64,000 bases of DNA from Tetrastigma voinierianum (Eukaryota > Streptophyta > Magnoliopsida > Vitales > Vitaceae). A program made the translations under genes and the position numbers. The notes beneath the pieces are model-generated. The model was given only the letters and a program-made list of their open reading frames with translations. It had not been told where the DNA came from and searched no databases. Where the stretch lies: assembly GCA_016808115.1 (NCBI GenBank), contig JAEQBH010005382.1:186001-250000 (forward strand), given 5' to 3'. Positions within the stretch are counted from its first letter, which is position 1, and each line of letters begins with the position of its first letter. This document shows, in pieces, positions 35,582 through 49,396 of this stretch.

Positions 35582-35699
35582 CCCTCCCACTTTGACTAAG
35601 CTGAGCGTAGGTAAGGGTCGTATCACCTTCTGACGCGTGATATCCACGGCTACTAGGAAGGGTTTGATTAGTTTTATCGCTTTCTTAATATCTCGCCAC

Positions 35700-36130
35700 T
35701 TGAGTCGTTGCTTCGGGTCAGTTGCGCCCGAACTCGAGCTACTTGGCTCCGGGCTATTCTACCTTTGGCTATGAGGTTTGAACTGGCTATTCGCTCCTTG
35801 AAATCGGTCAGAGAAGACTCTTTAAAACCGAGCTACATGGCTCCTTGGCTACTTCATCTTCCGAAATCAACTAAGCATGGCTCCTTTGAAACCGAAGTCG
35901 CAAGGCTCTCCCGAACCGAGTTGCAAGGCTCTTCAACCCAAGCTACATGGCACCTGAAATCGAGCCATCGGGCCTAAGCTACGGTTCGTGCAGCTACTGC
36001 CTTTCTGCACTATTCCCACTGAGCACCAAGCTCAAAACTCGAGCCGCAGTTCCCAAGCCACATGGCCCTGGCTACTGCCTCTCGAGCAATTATGCCTCAG
36101 AATTTGAGCAACCGGTTCTGAGCCAGGACG
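35700..36130 (-). repeat. GAGCTACATGGCTCC tandem repeats, left block
   Basis: Degenerate copies of the repeat family seen in clean form at 53,178-54,130, with motifs such as GAGCTACTTGGCTCC and GAGCTACATGGCTCC. Located just inside the 3' LTR of the Tat element. Confidence 0.7.
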
Positions 36131-36177
36131 CCCAAAACCCTGGTCCACGACAACCCACAACTGCTGAATACTCGTGA

Positions 36178-37922
36178 ATGTCGGGTAACCCGACACCACC
36201 ACCTAAAACCCAGTCTTTTTTATACCTGGAGCTCCTACCCAAGGTACATAACCCGATTCCAACAATCAAAATGACCTCACCTGTCCACATGCGGTAGTAA
36301 AACAATCGCCACTGGGGCCCTCGCGATCAACACTGGCCAAAATATATCCCAACTATATACAATAGTTTCAAGATAATAAATCATTTTTACCAAACATATA
36401 TCAAAAGAAGCATACCTTAATATAAAGATATAAAATCTAATCACACCCAAAAGCCACAATCCGGCTTTTCTTGCAACATGCTCTAGTGAGTGCCGTCCCT
36501 GCACACTTCGTGACCTAAATAATGATCTCGACAGAGCAAAGCCCAAGAGAGATAATTTTCACATGGTTACTCCCCAATCAAGTGCACATGCATGACAAAC
36601 AAATCACATTCAAGCAATTTCATGAACCTACTGAATGCCCACATGACCAACCCATGTCTCAAGTCCTCACCACTCTCTCACACATGCCTGGTCAATGCGA
36701 GTAGAAATCACGCTAAAACAAAACTTGTTGTTCTTGAAAACACCACCGAATTTCTAAGAAAAGTATCGACTACCGAGGCGAATGTGCTGAGAACCTTCCT
36801 AAACATTCCTATGGGCTCTCCAGACTGCAGGGTCGACCATCTCCCAACACACCTCTCCGAAAATCAACCATTGAAATTCCTTTCGCAACCATGTTCGTTC
36901 TTTCAATCTCATGTCACATGCACTCTCACACCTAATATTCTAAGTCGCCTAAAGGCATATGGAATGCATGATGCCAATTCCAATACATTCATACTAATAT
37001 ATTCACATGCATATATATTAACATAATTAAATCACTTATAGCATGTTATGCAAATTCTCATTCAATTACACCAAAAATTAGCTCACATGGGCTAATTAAC
37101 AAACACGAGCAATTCAAATTAGAATCACTCAACCAAACACATTAATAATGTAACATTTGCGGACATTATTCACATGAACAAGAAACCTCTAAGTTAATGC
37201 TCACCCACCACACAACAGAATTTTCTCCACTCCTGCAAAGTTCTTGAGATCAAGTTTACGCTAAAAACAAGCTCTCATAACGCTTCAACCATTTACATGG
37301 TTCTTAAACAAGAATTAACACAAGTAGGAAAAAAGATCCTCACCGTGGAGTTGTCTGAACCCATCAAATCGGTGCCCACGCTAGTCCCGCCGCGCAAAAC
37401 AATTTCTCCTTCTTACTCTCCGGGCCGAAACCGACAAACTGACCACTGTAAATCCCAGAGAGGCTTCACTCTCTCTCACTAAAACCCAAACCAGCCAAGC
37501 CATCGTCGCATTGGTTCTTCCCACGTTCGTCTCACTGAAGAAGACAACACTACGTTAGTGTTTTGTCTTAGTCATTAAGAATTCAACAATACCATCCATG
37601 TCCCCAAGTCTTGATCACTGGCACTATCTCTCACATCCATTTTCATCCTCTCTACTCATGCACATGTGTCACATAAGTACATGTTATAGGTGACTTTGTC
37701 ATCACATAAAATGCTTACTCGCACCTGATACTTCTACACTTCTCGAAAGTGTAAATTCGATCGTCTCTAATTCGACGAAATTCGACGTGGTAGATAGATT
37801 TCGCGAGACGATTCCAACGGTGAAATCCGTTTCATCATTCGAGATTTAGAAAAATTTTGGATTTTTACCGAAATTACGATTTTGCCTTTTTTCAGAAAAT
37901 TGGAATTTTCTCGGGTCTTACA
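36178..37922. mobile_element. Probable chromovirus-type LTR segment
   Basis: This non-coding segment interrupts the GAGCTACATGG repeats. It ends TTTTCTCGGGTCTTACA, resembling the 3' end of Tekay/Del-type chromovirus LTRs (which begin TGTAAGACCC and end GGGTCTTACA), after a run with TTTGGATTTTTACCGAAATT. The matching TGTAAGACCC start was not found, so the left end is unknown and the call is inference. Confidence 0.35.
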
Positions 37923-38223
37923 GAGCTACATGGCTCCAAGACCCTTTCTTGAGCAACATGTTCAAAGCCGAGTCAGCTGGCCCGGTCTAAGACCCTTCGA
38001 GCAATTATGCTCTAAAAACTGTTATCGGGCTCCCGTGGCGCCGGGTCTTCCCAGCCGTTGCTCGCAAATCGACCACTGGCTCAGCCGATCGCTTTCCCGA
38101 GTCGTTAAGCTCGCAAACCGAGCAATGGCTCCTCGGGCACTGAGGTCTTTCCCGAAATATGGAGTCAGAACTGAAAAATGAGTTCTAGTGACCGAGGGCT
38201 CTCTCCATGGAGCTCCCACAAAC
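37923..38223 (-). repeat. GAGCTACATGGCTCC tandem repeats, middle block
   Basis: Resumption of the Tat-element repeats after the preceding LTR-like segment. It is cut off by the Athila LTR at 38,224. Confidence 0.7.
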
Positions 38224-39306
38224 TGACATCACAATGAATTGTGTGTATAATGAATGCCTATGCGCAAGTGCACGCGTATTCCAAGTAATATAGTAATTTA
38301 TATTGTACCGGAGATCGATCCATTGTGGAAAGGTAAATTGACTCACAGAGGTTTTGTTTTTCAAACAATATCCCAATTGATTCTAGAAATTTGGCAGAAC
38401 TTCAACCAAGCTTTATTGATTCTAGTGAATTAATGGAAGTCGTTGTATAATCTCATCACGCTCAATGATTACTTTTCTAAAGATACCATATCAATATATT
38501 TGTAATATGTCACCGGCGAGGTGATCTTGCTCACGAGATATCTCCCCTAGGCATATCCGCCATCTCTGAATAGAATCAAAGATATCTTTACCCACCGATT
38601 CAATGCTAAATGTTCAACCTTCAAATGCCACCTTCGTGTTCTAATATTCTATTAATCCGACTCAAGCAAAGGCTACTTCCTACCTCAGATCCTCGAATAC
38701 CTCATCTCTAATCTCGATCTCCATGATTATGCTAACATCAATAAACATTAACATATAATTGAAATGCAAGATGTAGTAGATGACAAATTAATAACAATCT
38801 GTCAACATGAAAGATCAAACTTAATCCATTTGGTACATGACGGGGAGCAGATGTAAATCTGTAAAGAGAGATTCGTGAACATAGTGGAAGAAAAGTGAAA
38901 CTGCTTAATAAAGGAAAATGAAACTAAAATATCCGAAAATGAAAAGGCTACAATTCCCTGCACTTCCTCGAAGTCGTTGTCACCTCGCCCTCAAACCCCG
39001 TGCCCTCCGTCGTACGCTCCCGACACCCACTCGCAGCCATCCGCATTTCAATGATGAGGTGTAGAGATTGAGCCGAATGCCGCGACGCAGATCGCCGCGA
39101 CTTCTCAGACAGCGACTGACGTCGACGTCAGCGACGCGGATGTAGCCACCCGCTTCGCCGCCTCATCGCTCCAAACTGCCTGGTGTTGTTCGTCACCTGA
39201 ACTCAGAAACTACACGCTGCATACTGTACCTAGATTCCATAGCCGCGAAAAACTATCAAATTATAACAATGAAAATGATTTAACCGACAACAGGTAAGAT
39301 GAGTGG
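38224..39306 (-). repeat. Athila LTR (3' LTR, recognisable part)
   Basis: Begins TGACATCACAATG and matches 48,265-49,396 over about 1.1 kb, for example GTGTGTATAATGAAT, CTTCAACCAAGCTT/CTTCAACTAAGCT, TTGATTCTAGTGAATTAATGG and AAAAACTATCAAATTA. The LTR probably continues to about 40,560, but the other copy is cut short so this could not be compared. Confidence 0.8.
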
Positions 39307-40559
39307 GCTTTAAAATCATCACACTCCTCAAATTTAGCGTTTCTTCGTTGTCTCAAGCAAGAACTGACTCTAGACTGGACACACACCCGACACCATGCAA
39401 CTAACACTAAGATAGCAAAGGCGTTGAAAAATGTGGGATCAACCGACTGACCACATACTCCACTGCAAAGTGTGTGTGGGTTCGACACCATAGCTATGAC
39501 ATTTGATCTTGCAAGTTCGACTGAGATAGGTGAACTGACTAGTGATCAAATCCCACTCGTGTTCAATGGCCTTTCCAAAACCCTCATGTGCTTATATGGA
39601 TGACCACTATGTCTAGGTTCCGATACCCCCAAACTTAAGTCAAACCCAATTCTGGCTAGGAAGTAGCTAACTATAGACAAGATAGAGTCCACCCATTTAG
39701 TTTATGTTCTACATACCTAGAAATGTCCTCATAAAATTCAAAATAACAACAAGAAGACCTAGTACATGAAGTTTTTAGCCAAGGTTCTGAATCTGGATCC
39801 ATTATGACCCACCAATGTTGGCGCAACTGCATTCACTCCTCTTTCAAACTTCACCTCAACACTCAACCAACTCCAAAGGCCTTAGGTTGCGTGAACATCC
39901 ATCTTCATTCCACATGCAAGAAGTTTAATGACTCTACACTGGTCAGTAATAGGGCTTTGATAGGCCCTCGCATCGTGTCCCAGATTCGATTGGATGATCC
40001 TCGCTATTCCCATGTATATACTGATTTTTTGTTATATTTTTCATTGTTTTTGTATTTTCGTCAGCCCCATGGCAACTCTTTGATTAGGTGTCCCATCACT
40101 CAAATGGTCAATCTCCCCAGTTGATCGAACTTTAGTAGTCAAGGTTCGCACTTATGCATACTCCGGGTCACTAGTGTGAGTGTGATGTGGTTTTGAGAAC
40201 GTTTCTGACTACCCTAATTGATTCACTAGCCCTTTTTAACTATTCAACCTAATTACCAGCATCACATATATGTATTTGAACAAGTTTATGTTGAACTAAT
40301 CCAAATTGATCCTCACAATATCCAAAATGGCACACCAGATGCGATCACTATATAAAATGTCCTAAATATAATCAAAGAAGAATGTCCTAAAATATAATCA
40401 AACAATTAACAATGACTATGAACATGAAAGTGCTTATGTAAAATAAACGAAAACAAACACACTAATATAACATTAATTAAAATACTACACACTGCCAAAA
40501 CCAAAAACAATAAACAAAACACAAAACATAGTACTGACACCAAATCTCCCCAACAGGTG

Positions 40560-42680
40560 ATTCAGCAGTCCCACCAAGATAAAACATAGAGGTAAGGAAC
40601 TCTGACATCACCGCGTGGAGGTGGTGGTGGATGCGAAAAGCCGGCGCCGAAAGGCCGGGCTCGGAGCAGACCGCCTGGCCGTAGAATGATGGCCGATCGG
40701 GCCGTGAATCGGTCTGCATACGCGACGCAGCCACTTCCATCCTTGCAAGCAGTGAAGAGGACGGTGTTCTGGTCCCATCCACGCGCCAAAGCGCCAGTGA
40801 GGGAGAGAGCACCTGGGTCCTCACATCTGGGACGGGGAACAGCCATCGAGGGCCGCTGTGGAAGTAGGTGGCTGAGAGATCAGGCGGGGCGTGAGGTGGG
40901 TGTGAGAGATCGCCACGTCCCTCCTCTCGGTGTCACCAGAATCCAAAGCGAGCCCGATAATCTGAAGTTTGGCCCGTCTGAGGGCCTGGACCCAGCCGAA
41001 CCCCTGTGTTTGACAACTCAGTGTGGCCACGACCAGAGATTGCCTTGATCTGATGAAGCCGTGCCTCATTGTCGTCAGCACCCCGCTTGTTTGCACAAGC
41101 CAACATCGTAAAAGGGTGCCCCGTGTTCATTCAGATCCCTAAGCATGAGGACGGCATCCTGATAACCCGCTCAACATTGAACGGGATATCTCGGACGATG
41201 GCGGCTCGAGCAAGTGAACGCCAAGTCACACCAATACATCTGCCGGTTTGATAAGAGACGGTGATGAAACGATGCCAACCGAATGTAGCCAAACGCCGCT
41301 CTCAAATCGACCGCATGGGCCTCGGCGACCGCGATCCTCCACTCACCTCGGCCTTTCGTCAATACGATGACCTCATGGTAGCTCAGGATGCTCATGAGCC
41401 GAACAGTTGAAATACCTTGGACATGCTCTAGGGTTATAGAAACTATTGATCGATTCGACCTAAGTTTATTAACATACCGCACCCCACCTCGAGATTACGG
41501 GAAGCGAGGTCATGTAAAATTTAACCACTATCGGCCGCCGGACGCAGGGGGTCGCATAAGGCACGCCACCCTCAGCCTCTCTCGTATTGTCTTTCTAGCG
41601 AAATCACCTAGGTGATGAAACTTTCCACGAAGGATCGCTTGCAAATTGTGTTAAACCGACCACGGCGTCGCTAATAAACGCCAGGCATCAACGCTGAGCT
41701 GGTCTCGTCGGGTTTACTCCGTCAAGTGTGCAACTTCCGCTCTCGCTAGACATACTAACCTAGACAAAAAATCGAACACTTAATGTGCACCACAAAATCA
41801 ACTAAATAGCTACCTAATGACTTAACAAAACCTAAATGGGACTCAAAGACCAAGGAACCTAGCTACAACCCCGAATGAATTCTAAAAGACCTCTCAGACC
41901 ACAAAACGCAAAATGAACCCTAGACTACCCGCATCTGCCAGAATCGGGCACACGTTGGTGGATGCCACCATGACCCAAAACCGGCCAACGAGGTGACTTA
42001 CGCGGCCTACGAAGAAGGAGGTCTCCCACCACATGATGGAGTCTGACAACCCAGGATGGGAGCTAGGTTTCGATGAGAAGGTGTAGAGGTGAAGAGCCAA
42101 ATGAACTGGCTCTGTGGCTAAAACAGTACACGTCACTGACGCATGGACCATCGCCATGGCATGGCAGAGGGAGCTGCGACCAAATGACGCCGCGCGACAG
42201 GGACCATCACGCAGTAATGACCAATGACGCCGCAGACGGCGAGACCCCACGCCGCGACGCGACGTAGGGCTTCAAAATGACGCCGCGACCGAACCACGCC
42301 GCCACGCGACGTAGGCTTCAAAACGACGCCGCGACGTGGAGAAACCACGCCGCCGACGCGACGTGAGGGTCAAAATGACGCCGACGCGGAGAATTTAACG
42401 CCGCGACGTGCGACGGTGAGATGCGAAATTTGATCGTCACACGCGGATCCGCGACGTCATGACGCGACGTAGAGTGTCTCGCAAGAAATTTTGAAATCAC
42501 TAATTACCAGCCCACTTTTTCGAGAACTCTCCACGCGGTAAACATCATTCCTAGCATCAACACGCTCAGAAGACTCCGCACTCCACCTTAGGGTCTGCAA
42601 TTCAAACCAATAGCGAAACGCGATCATGAACCTGGCCCAGAAACCAAAAATTGCTGAAAATAACCAATAGAACTTGAAAC
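40560..42680 (-). other. Athila 3' internal region with CG-rich sequence
   Basis: Several overlapping open frames on both strands are by-products of high GC content. None was recognised, although an env-like frame is expected at this place in Athila elements. It precedes the TTGGGTTGCCTCCCAAGAAG motif (42,701-42,720) that is common in plant Athila elements between pol and the 3' LTR. Confidence 0.4.
42170..42490. repeat. CG-rich degenerate tandem repeat
   Basis: Recurring modules of about 45-55 bp containing GCCGCGACGCGACGTAGG and TTCAAAATGACGCCG, in strong contrast to the AT-rich surroundings. Related CGCCGCGAC sequence occurs in the Athila LTR near 39,085-39,150. Confidence 0.7.
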
Positions 42681-42959
42681 TACAAAATTTAGGAACACTT
42701 GGGTTGCCTCCCAAGAAGCGCTATGTTTAATGTCGTTAGCTCGACGACCCTGAAACTCAATGTGATCAGGAACTCAAACTCCTGTGATTGTTGACTATAC
42801 TTCTTCTGCGGTATCGAAAGGAATGACTTGCTTGTCTGCCCGCTTCGCCTCCATGGAATGCGGCCCCAGCGTTGGGTGGCGGCTGTGAATGTGCCTTTCG
42901 GGATGTGAAACTTACGCCCCCACCATGTGAAAATACCTTTATTCTGGGTAAGGTCCGGA

Positions 42960-45900
42960 CCATGGGACTTCAATTTCCCGGAAAAGCTTTAGTCGGGAAT
43001 TGAATAGAAGGACTTGTTGTCCGGACGTAAATTCTTTTCTGGTGATGTGCTTGTCGTGCCAGGCCTTGGTCTTCTCCTTATAAATACGGGCGTTCTCATA
43101 ATGGCGGTTTCGAACTCATCTAGCTCACTGAGTTGGAGTAGTCGTTTTTCACCAGCCAATGTACTGTCCATGTTTAGTTGTCGAGTGGCCCAATAGGCTC
43201 GATGCTCCCGATTCTCTTGGAAGGGTGTACGGCTACCATAAAAGCGAGAGTCACGAACGGGACATACCTAAAGGAGTTTAAATGCGGTGCGGTATGCCCG
43301 AGGCGCATACGTCTATCTTTTTAGACGATCCTTCTTGGAGTTGTTGGTTGTCTTCTCGGGGATGTACTTGATTTCTCGGTTGGATACCTCCTTGTTTGAT
43401 TGTGGGTGGTATGCAAGAGATGATGACGTACCCCATACTTTTGCAAAACCTTGTCTATTACCTTATTGCAGAAATGCGTACCATTATCTGTGATTAAAAC
43501 TCGAGGAGTTCCAAAACGTGAGAATATATTCTAGCTGCTTGTAAAATTGAACCCTGACATGGCATCATTGGTGGAGTGTAGGATCGCTTCTACCCACTTA
43601 GGGACCATAGTCCTCTTGACAAAATTATTTTAGGTGCTATATGATCACGGAAATGGTCCATTAAATCTATACATAAATTCGAACAACTCTACCTCGAGAT
43701 AGGGTGCATGGGTGGCTAAGTAACTCTAGAGATGTTCCCCGTTCGTTGACATTTTGTATGCATATGAAGCGAATTGATGAGCATCTTTAAATAAGGAAGG
43801 CGATAAAAACCCGATTGTAGAACCTTAATTTAACATTTCTCTGGCCGCAAAGTGTCCACCCTACGATAGAGTGTAATGATTATCTGAGCATTTCATCTTC
43901 GGGCACACATCTCCTTATCACCTGATCAGCGCAGTGTCTGTAAAGAATGGGCTCCTCCCAATAGTAATGCTTAAGGTGTGCGAAAAACCTCTTCTTCTGC
44001 TGATAGTTAAATTCCGGAGGAATCACTTTGGCCACCAAATAGTTCATAATCTGCAAACCGGAGCGCCCTCTTGTCCTTAATAGCGAGTTTCTCGTGCGGA
44101 AATTAGTCATTCAGGAACATCATCTCTGGTCCCTTCGGTCGCGAATTAATTACGCCACTAAATTTTCGATTAACCACTTCTTGTCCTTGATTTCATTCGA
44201 ACTCTTACCTTGGCGGGACCTGAATCAATCACGGGTTTTGCATCTTTCTTGGTCATCAAGTACTTAATGGCCGAATGATCGGTGTGCACCGCGACTTGTT
44301 GCCAAATCAAATATGGCTGAATTTGTCGAGAAAGCAAGACAATGGCCATGGTTCACTCTCGGTAGTGGCATGAATTCAGGCGGCGTCATTCAAAGTCACG
44401 CTTGCATAATGCAAATCACTGAAAGATTTTCTCTCGTTTTACGCCTAGTGCGCTGATCGCGCCAGTCAAACTGCGTGCACGACCGACTCGAATGGAAAGA
44501 GACCAATCTGGGCTCTGACAATAGAAGGCGAGATCGACTTATCCTTGTCTGATGATAAAGCATGTATGCAGCATTGGGGTCGAGTCGAATGGGATCCCAT
44601 GGACTAACAAATTAGACAATGGTTTCGCGATGCGCGAGAAATCCTTGATAAACCGCCTATAAAATCCAGCATGGCTGAAACTTGGTCCCTTTCGGCGAAG
44701 AAGGTGGAGTAACTTCTCGGTGCTTGATCTTAGCCTATCTACCTCATCCCTCTTCTTTGAATCAGATGTCGAGACGATACCCTCTTGTACCATGAAATGA
44801 CACTTTTCCCAATTGAGTACTAAATTGGTCTCTTAAAGCACATCTTGCTAGTACGGCTCTCAAATTTGCTAGACAATTGTCAAATGGTTTCCCATTCTTG
44901 TCGTCCGTTGAAGTTTGATCGTCTTCTCAGCGTGTCGGAGAATATGGCCATCATCGTATTTGAAGGTGCAGGTGCATTGCCACCCCAAAGGGCATCCGCC
45001 ACGCGTAATGTACCATAAGGACAAGTGAATGCTGTCTTCTCCCCGATCTCGGAGCTATGGCAATTTGATTGTAACCGAGTATCCGCCTAGAAAGCAAGCC
45101 AGTATTCATAAATCGCTAATCGACGAGCATCCGACGGAAACTAAGAATGAAAGTGATCTTTCGAAAGTAGCCTTGTTCAAATACCATAATCAATACAAAT
45201 TTCACCCTAATCGTTTCTGTGACGGCAAGAAGATGTTGCTTTCGGGCCCCGATGATGTTTGTTCCTCCTTCTTCGGGTACTACCTGAATCGATTTATCCA
45301 TGCACTGTTCGAAATGGGGTAAATCACCCTTGTCTAGCCATTTTAAACCTCTTTCCGACTACTTCTTCATTGCCTGGTTAACTCCTCCACAAGGCCTACA
45401 TCAAGGTTTATGTCCATCTTCTAGTAAAATACGATGCATGCACATAGAAGGACTAATCCCTTTAGACGGCCGAGACCATCCGAGTGCATGTTTGTGATCC
45501 TCGAAGGACCTCAACTTCTCTTCCTCTCCAGTGCCAAAGATGTCGAGATAATCACGGGTAGCGTAGGATTCTAAATCTCAAGGCATGCATACTTCAAATG
45601 ACTAGGCAGAGGTTTTGCTCCATCTCGGTGGTTGCTCAATCGATGGACCGACGCTTTAACTCCTTCGCCTGCAGGTCTCGGGCATTTTCGTCTCATTGTG
45701 TCCGAAAGAGTCCATCCATTTTAACATATTCTTCTCCGCCCCCGTCACTGTGCTCCTGATCTCATTCCTCTACTGTGCTAGTCTCCCAAAGGGCCGCAAG
45801 ACCAATTCAAGTAGATTAATTACAGCCTCTACTATGTCGCCATGAAGGTATCACTTTACCGGGTGTCTCACCGCTCAAGACATTGAATTTTACTTCTTCT

Positions 45901-47990
45901 TCTTGTACTTTAAGCCTTCAGCCGCCCCTCCGCACATCAATCATTGCCCCGCGCTGCTAGGAAAAGGCCCTCCCAAAATAATCGGCGGTATTTCCTTATC
46001 TTCCTCCATGTCTAAAACTATGAAACTGGGCTGGAAAGATAAATCGCGACCTTTACTAAGACATTCTATTATCCCAAGGTTTCCAAAGATCCGTCTCGCA
46101 AGCCGGCGTGACCGTGAAGGCCTGACGGCTTCTCCTAATCCCAAACGCCAAAGATGGATAAGGGCATAAGATTAATGCCGGAAAATCTAAATCACACGCT
46201 CTCTCAAAAATAGCATTTCCACCTTACGGATATGAAAACCGTCGATCTGAGCCTGCGGGTGCAGCTTCTTCTAAGGATGGCACGTATCTCTGCTGTTTAC
46301 CGTCTCAAGTCCCGTTAATCTTCTTCTCTCGAGACAAAATGTCTTTTCATGAACTTTATATTGAATCGGGCATTTGTCAGGCATCAGCAAATGAATGTTT
46401 ATATGCATTTTTTGAAAACATCCATGAACTTCGTGGAATTGCTTATCCAGCTTTATGTTTTTGAGACGCCGGTGCGGATCGTAGGAGGCCGCCTCGCACT
46501 GTAGGTCTCACGATCAAGCTCCCTGCGGATCGTTCTTTGACCGTGATCATCTTTCCGCTCGGGCCGGTGACTTCTCATTTCAATCGCTTCTACGATTGGC
46601 GGTTGCATTTAGATTCCAATTCCTCTCCCATCTTCTCGTGATCATGAACGTGCCTATTCCCATCTCTTTTTCGGTTTACCTCTGGAATTGTTTCTAAGAA
46701 AGAACCCGTTGCCTTCTCAAGTAAGCTTGCCATTTGGCTCCATTTTAGCCTCCAACTCCTTAGCCAGGCCGCTTTGATTGTTTAACTGGGCTGCTTGTCG
46801 CTACATGTTCGCCTTTAGTCTCATTCTATAAACGCTGAATGTGAAGTTAACATCCTATGCTGTAGCTTTACTCTAAATCCACCTTCTTTCAAAGGGGGGT
46901 GGTTCATTAGCTCTAACATGGCATATTGTTCTCTCAGTTATTACGCCTATCCATACCCTTTGATTGTTTTGATTATTCGTTCTGATTGTTACATCACCTT
47001 GTCCCCCGATTCCCGATTCTGTAGCCTACTCCCCATACGGTCCCTTTTTGCTTGGCTGTGATTGGATTCTCGATTAAACCTCGATACGCATCGCTTCCGC
47101 TTCCATCGTAGGTTTCCTCGATCGACATTCTAAGCACTACTATGCTGGGTCTCCTCCACAGACCACACAACTCCCCGCGATGGTCCAGATAGCATGTGTT
47201 GTTCCCGTCGCCATTTAGTCGCTTAGTCACCGAGCCACATGATTTTACTGCATTGTCGAGGATCACCGCCCCGTGCCACCCACCGCGGTTTACCTGCAGC
47301 TCTTTCTCTCTAGCCACCGATTAGTGTTATCAAGTAAGATCTTCCAACATCCATACGCCCGTCTCGTGGTTTTCATCAATGATCCTCCACCGAGGCATCT
47401 ATCATTGTTCGTTGTATTTTTAGACCATTGTAAAGGTGGACTCGCATCCATCCGTTAGTCGGCAGAGAGGACACTGCACAATCATGATCTCGTCCCATGC
47501 CTCCACTGTGTTCTCCCTCTCTAGTTGACTAAACGTATTGATTTCTCGCATCAGCTTGTGCAATCTTCTGGCTGTGGAAAGAACTTGGTCGAAACTTTGT
47601 ACCAACTCTGCTCCATGCAACGAGTCCTGCGGTCGACGTTAGCCAATGCTCGCTCTATCCCCCGAGTGAAAGGGAATAACCAGAATCTTAAATGGCTTCT
47701 TCGTGAATCTGCTATACTTCTGATGGGTATCGCAAACTCGGTAAAGTTAGTCAAATGCATGTTCGATTTCATGGGGTAGTCCATAGAACAAGATGTTCCG
47801 CGACCAGATTATGACCGATTTCACCAAATTGTTCGTTGAATCGCAGGGTCGCTCGATCGCCGTCAACAACCAGTTGCGGTAAAACAAACTCATTCTAATA
47901 GCATGTATGATCGCCTCGTTGTATAAAATGGCCCGGGCGCGATTCCTTTGCCGCTTCTTTGTGGTTCGGGCTTTGTTCAACGCCAAAATC
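42960..47990 (-). pseudogene. Athila gag-pol remnant
   Basis: Conserved pieces on the minus strand, in order: gag with a stretch like LHKLMREINTFSQLERENTV and EAWDEI (about 47,560-47,480); protease with DLSFQPSFIVLDMEEDKEIP followed by ILGGPF (about 46,060-45,960); reverse transcriptase with VIYPISNSAW and VPEEGG (about 45,340-45,250), then HAGFYRRFIKDFSRIAKPLS (about 44,680-44,620); RNase H with VHTDHSAIKYLMTKKDAKP (about 44,295-44,240); integrase with CADQVIRRCVPEDEM (about 43,930), VLITDNGTHFCNKVI (about 43,500-43,460) and LAGEKRLLQLSELDEF (about 43,160-43,110). Frameshifts and stops are frequent throughout. The protease-RT-RNase H-integrase order and these motifs are those of the Athila lineage. 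Confidence 0.8.
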
Positions 47991-48264
47991 TTGCTCTTCG
48001 CAGAGCTTCATGACGCCATTAAGTTCTCAAATTGCTCGCTTCGTTCGCGCAACTCGTGCGTATATTTCTCGCTTCAGATCACACAAGTGTTGATTAATTC
48101 GATTTGCTGTCGCATGTACTGATCGAACCTGCATCGCAATAACACACAAACCAACAAACCCAATAAAGACTTGTAAAAATAACAAAATAAAGAAAAATTC
48201 GTATCACTATCTATGTGCTCACTTCTATATCAATTTAAACTGCCCCAAGCAATGCGCCAAAACT

Positions 48265-49396
48265 TGACAAAAAGTCAGTGTGTGTATAATGAATACTATG
48301 TGCGCAAGTGCCTTGTGTGCTTAGTAATATAATTGTACTTAATGTAGGATATCGATCCACAGGGAAAGGTAAATTGACTAGAGAGGTTCTGCTTTTCAGA
48401 CAATATCTGAATAATTGATTCTAGGGTAAAATTTAAGTAAGGAAACTTCAACTAAGCTATTGATTCTAGTGAATTAATGGTGTTGGCGCCTAGGGTTAAA
48501 TCTCCCCCTATCACGTTCAATGGATTACTTTTCTAAAGATCGCATTGTGATATATTTGTAATATGTCAATGTGAGGTGATCTTGCCTACGAGATATCCTC
48601 TCTCGAGGTATATCCAGCCTATCTCGTGAGATAGAATCGGTATATCTCTATCTGCATTGGGTATTCGAGAAATCTTAAATGTTAACGCCAGTCGCAGCCG
48701 GGTTGGAATATCTACATTAACGAATCGGCTAAAGGCTACTCTACCCAGATCCCTGAATACCCTCATCTCTCGAATCTCGGATCTCCAGTGCGATTATGCT
48801 AACATTGGCCAAACATTAACATATAATTGAAATGCAGGTATAGAGTAGATGTGACAAATTAATAACAATTGAATAACATGAAGGATCAAACTCTAATCCA
48901 TTGTACATAGCGAGGGTTTGATGTAACCCTAGAAAGAGATCTAGAACATAATGGAAGAAAAGATGAAACTGTTTAATAAAGAAAACATTGTTCTAAAATC
49001 CGAAAATATCCGAAAAATGAAAAATCGTTACAATTCCCGGGCACTTCCTCTAAGTCAGTGTTACTCTGCTCGAGCACATATTGCCTCAGTTCGTCACGCC
49101 TCGATACCCTAATTGAGCCATAGTGCTTTAAATGATGGGTGCAGTTTTCGGCGTCACCGGCGATGGGGGCGTGCTGGCATGGGGGCGTCGTTAAACCTGC
49201 ATTGTTGACCCGGCGATCGCGGCGTGCGGCGTAACGATCACTGCCTCGCACGCTCCTCATTGTTCCCAGCGCTTCAGTTGTTCTTTTTCGCTCCATCGGA
49301 GACGTAACCACGCAGGACACAAAATCGGGGATCTAGCATAAAAACTATCAAATTATTATAAAATAAATGTGAAAATAGCGAACCGGCGAGTGAGAT
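48265..49396 (-). repeat. Athila LTR (5' LTR, truncated)
   Basis: Homologous to 38,224-39,306 in the same orientation, starting TGACAAAAAGTCAGTGTGTG next to the primer-binding-site-like sequence. Similarity ends near GAGATGGAGTG at about 49,396, where different, repetitive sequence begins. Confidence 0.75.

Larger units (their letters stand above)
38224..49396 (-). mobile_element. Athila-type Ty3/Gypsy retrotransposon, nested
   Basis: Minus-strand element inside the 3' region of the Tat element. The right-hand 5' LTR begins at 48,265 (plus orientation). Next to it, at about 48,240-48,262, the minus strand reads TTTTGGCGCATTGCTTGGGG, a degenerate version of the Athila primer-binding site TGGCGCCGTTGCCGGGG. 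Internal order on the minus strand is gag (about 48,000-46,400), protease (about 46,144-45,900), reverse transcriptase (45,400-44,540), RNase H (44,540-44,150) and integrase (44,110-42,960). A CG-rich 3' region that could hold a decayed env-like frame (about 42,700-40,600) and the 3' LTR follow. The 5' LTR is truncated or interrupted at about 49,396. Confidence 0.8.

Noticed and set aside
40477..42350. Many overlapping open frames on both strands
   Set aside because: GC-rich sequence lowers stop frequency; none has recognisable domains. An env-like gene is possible but not supported.
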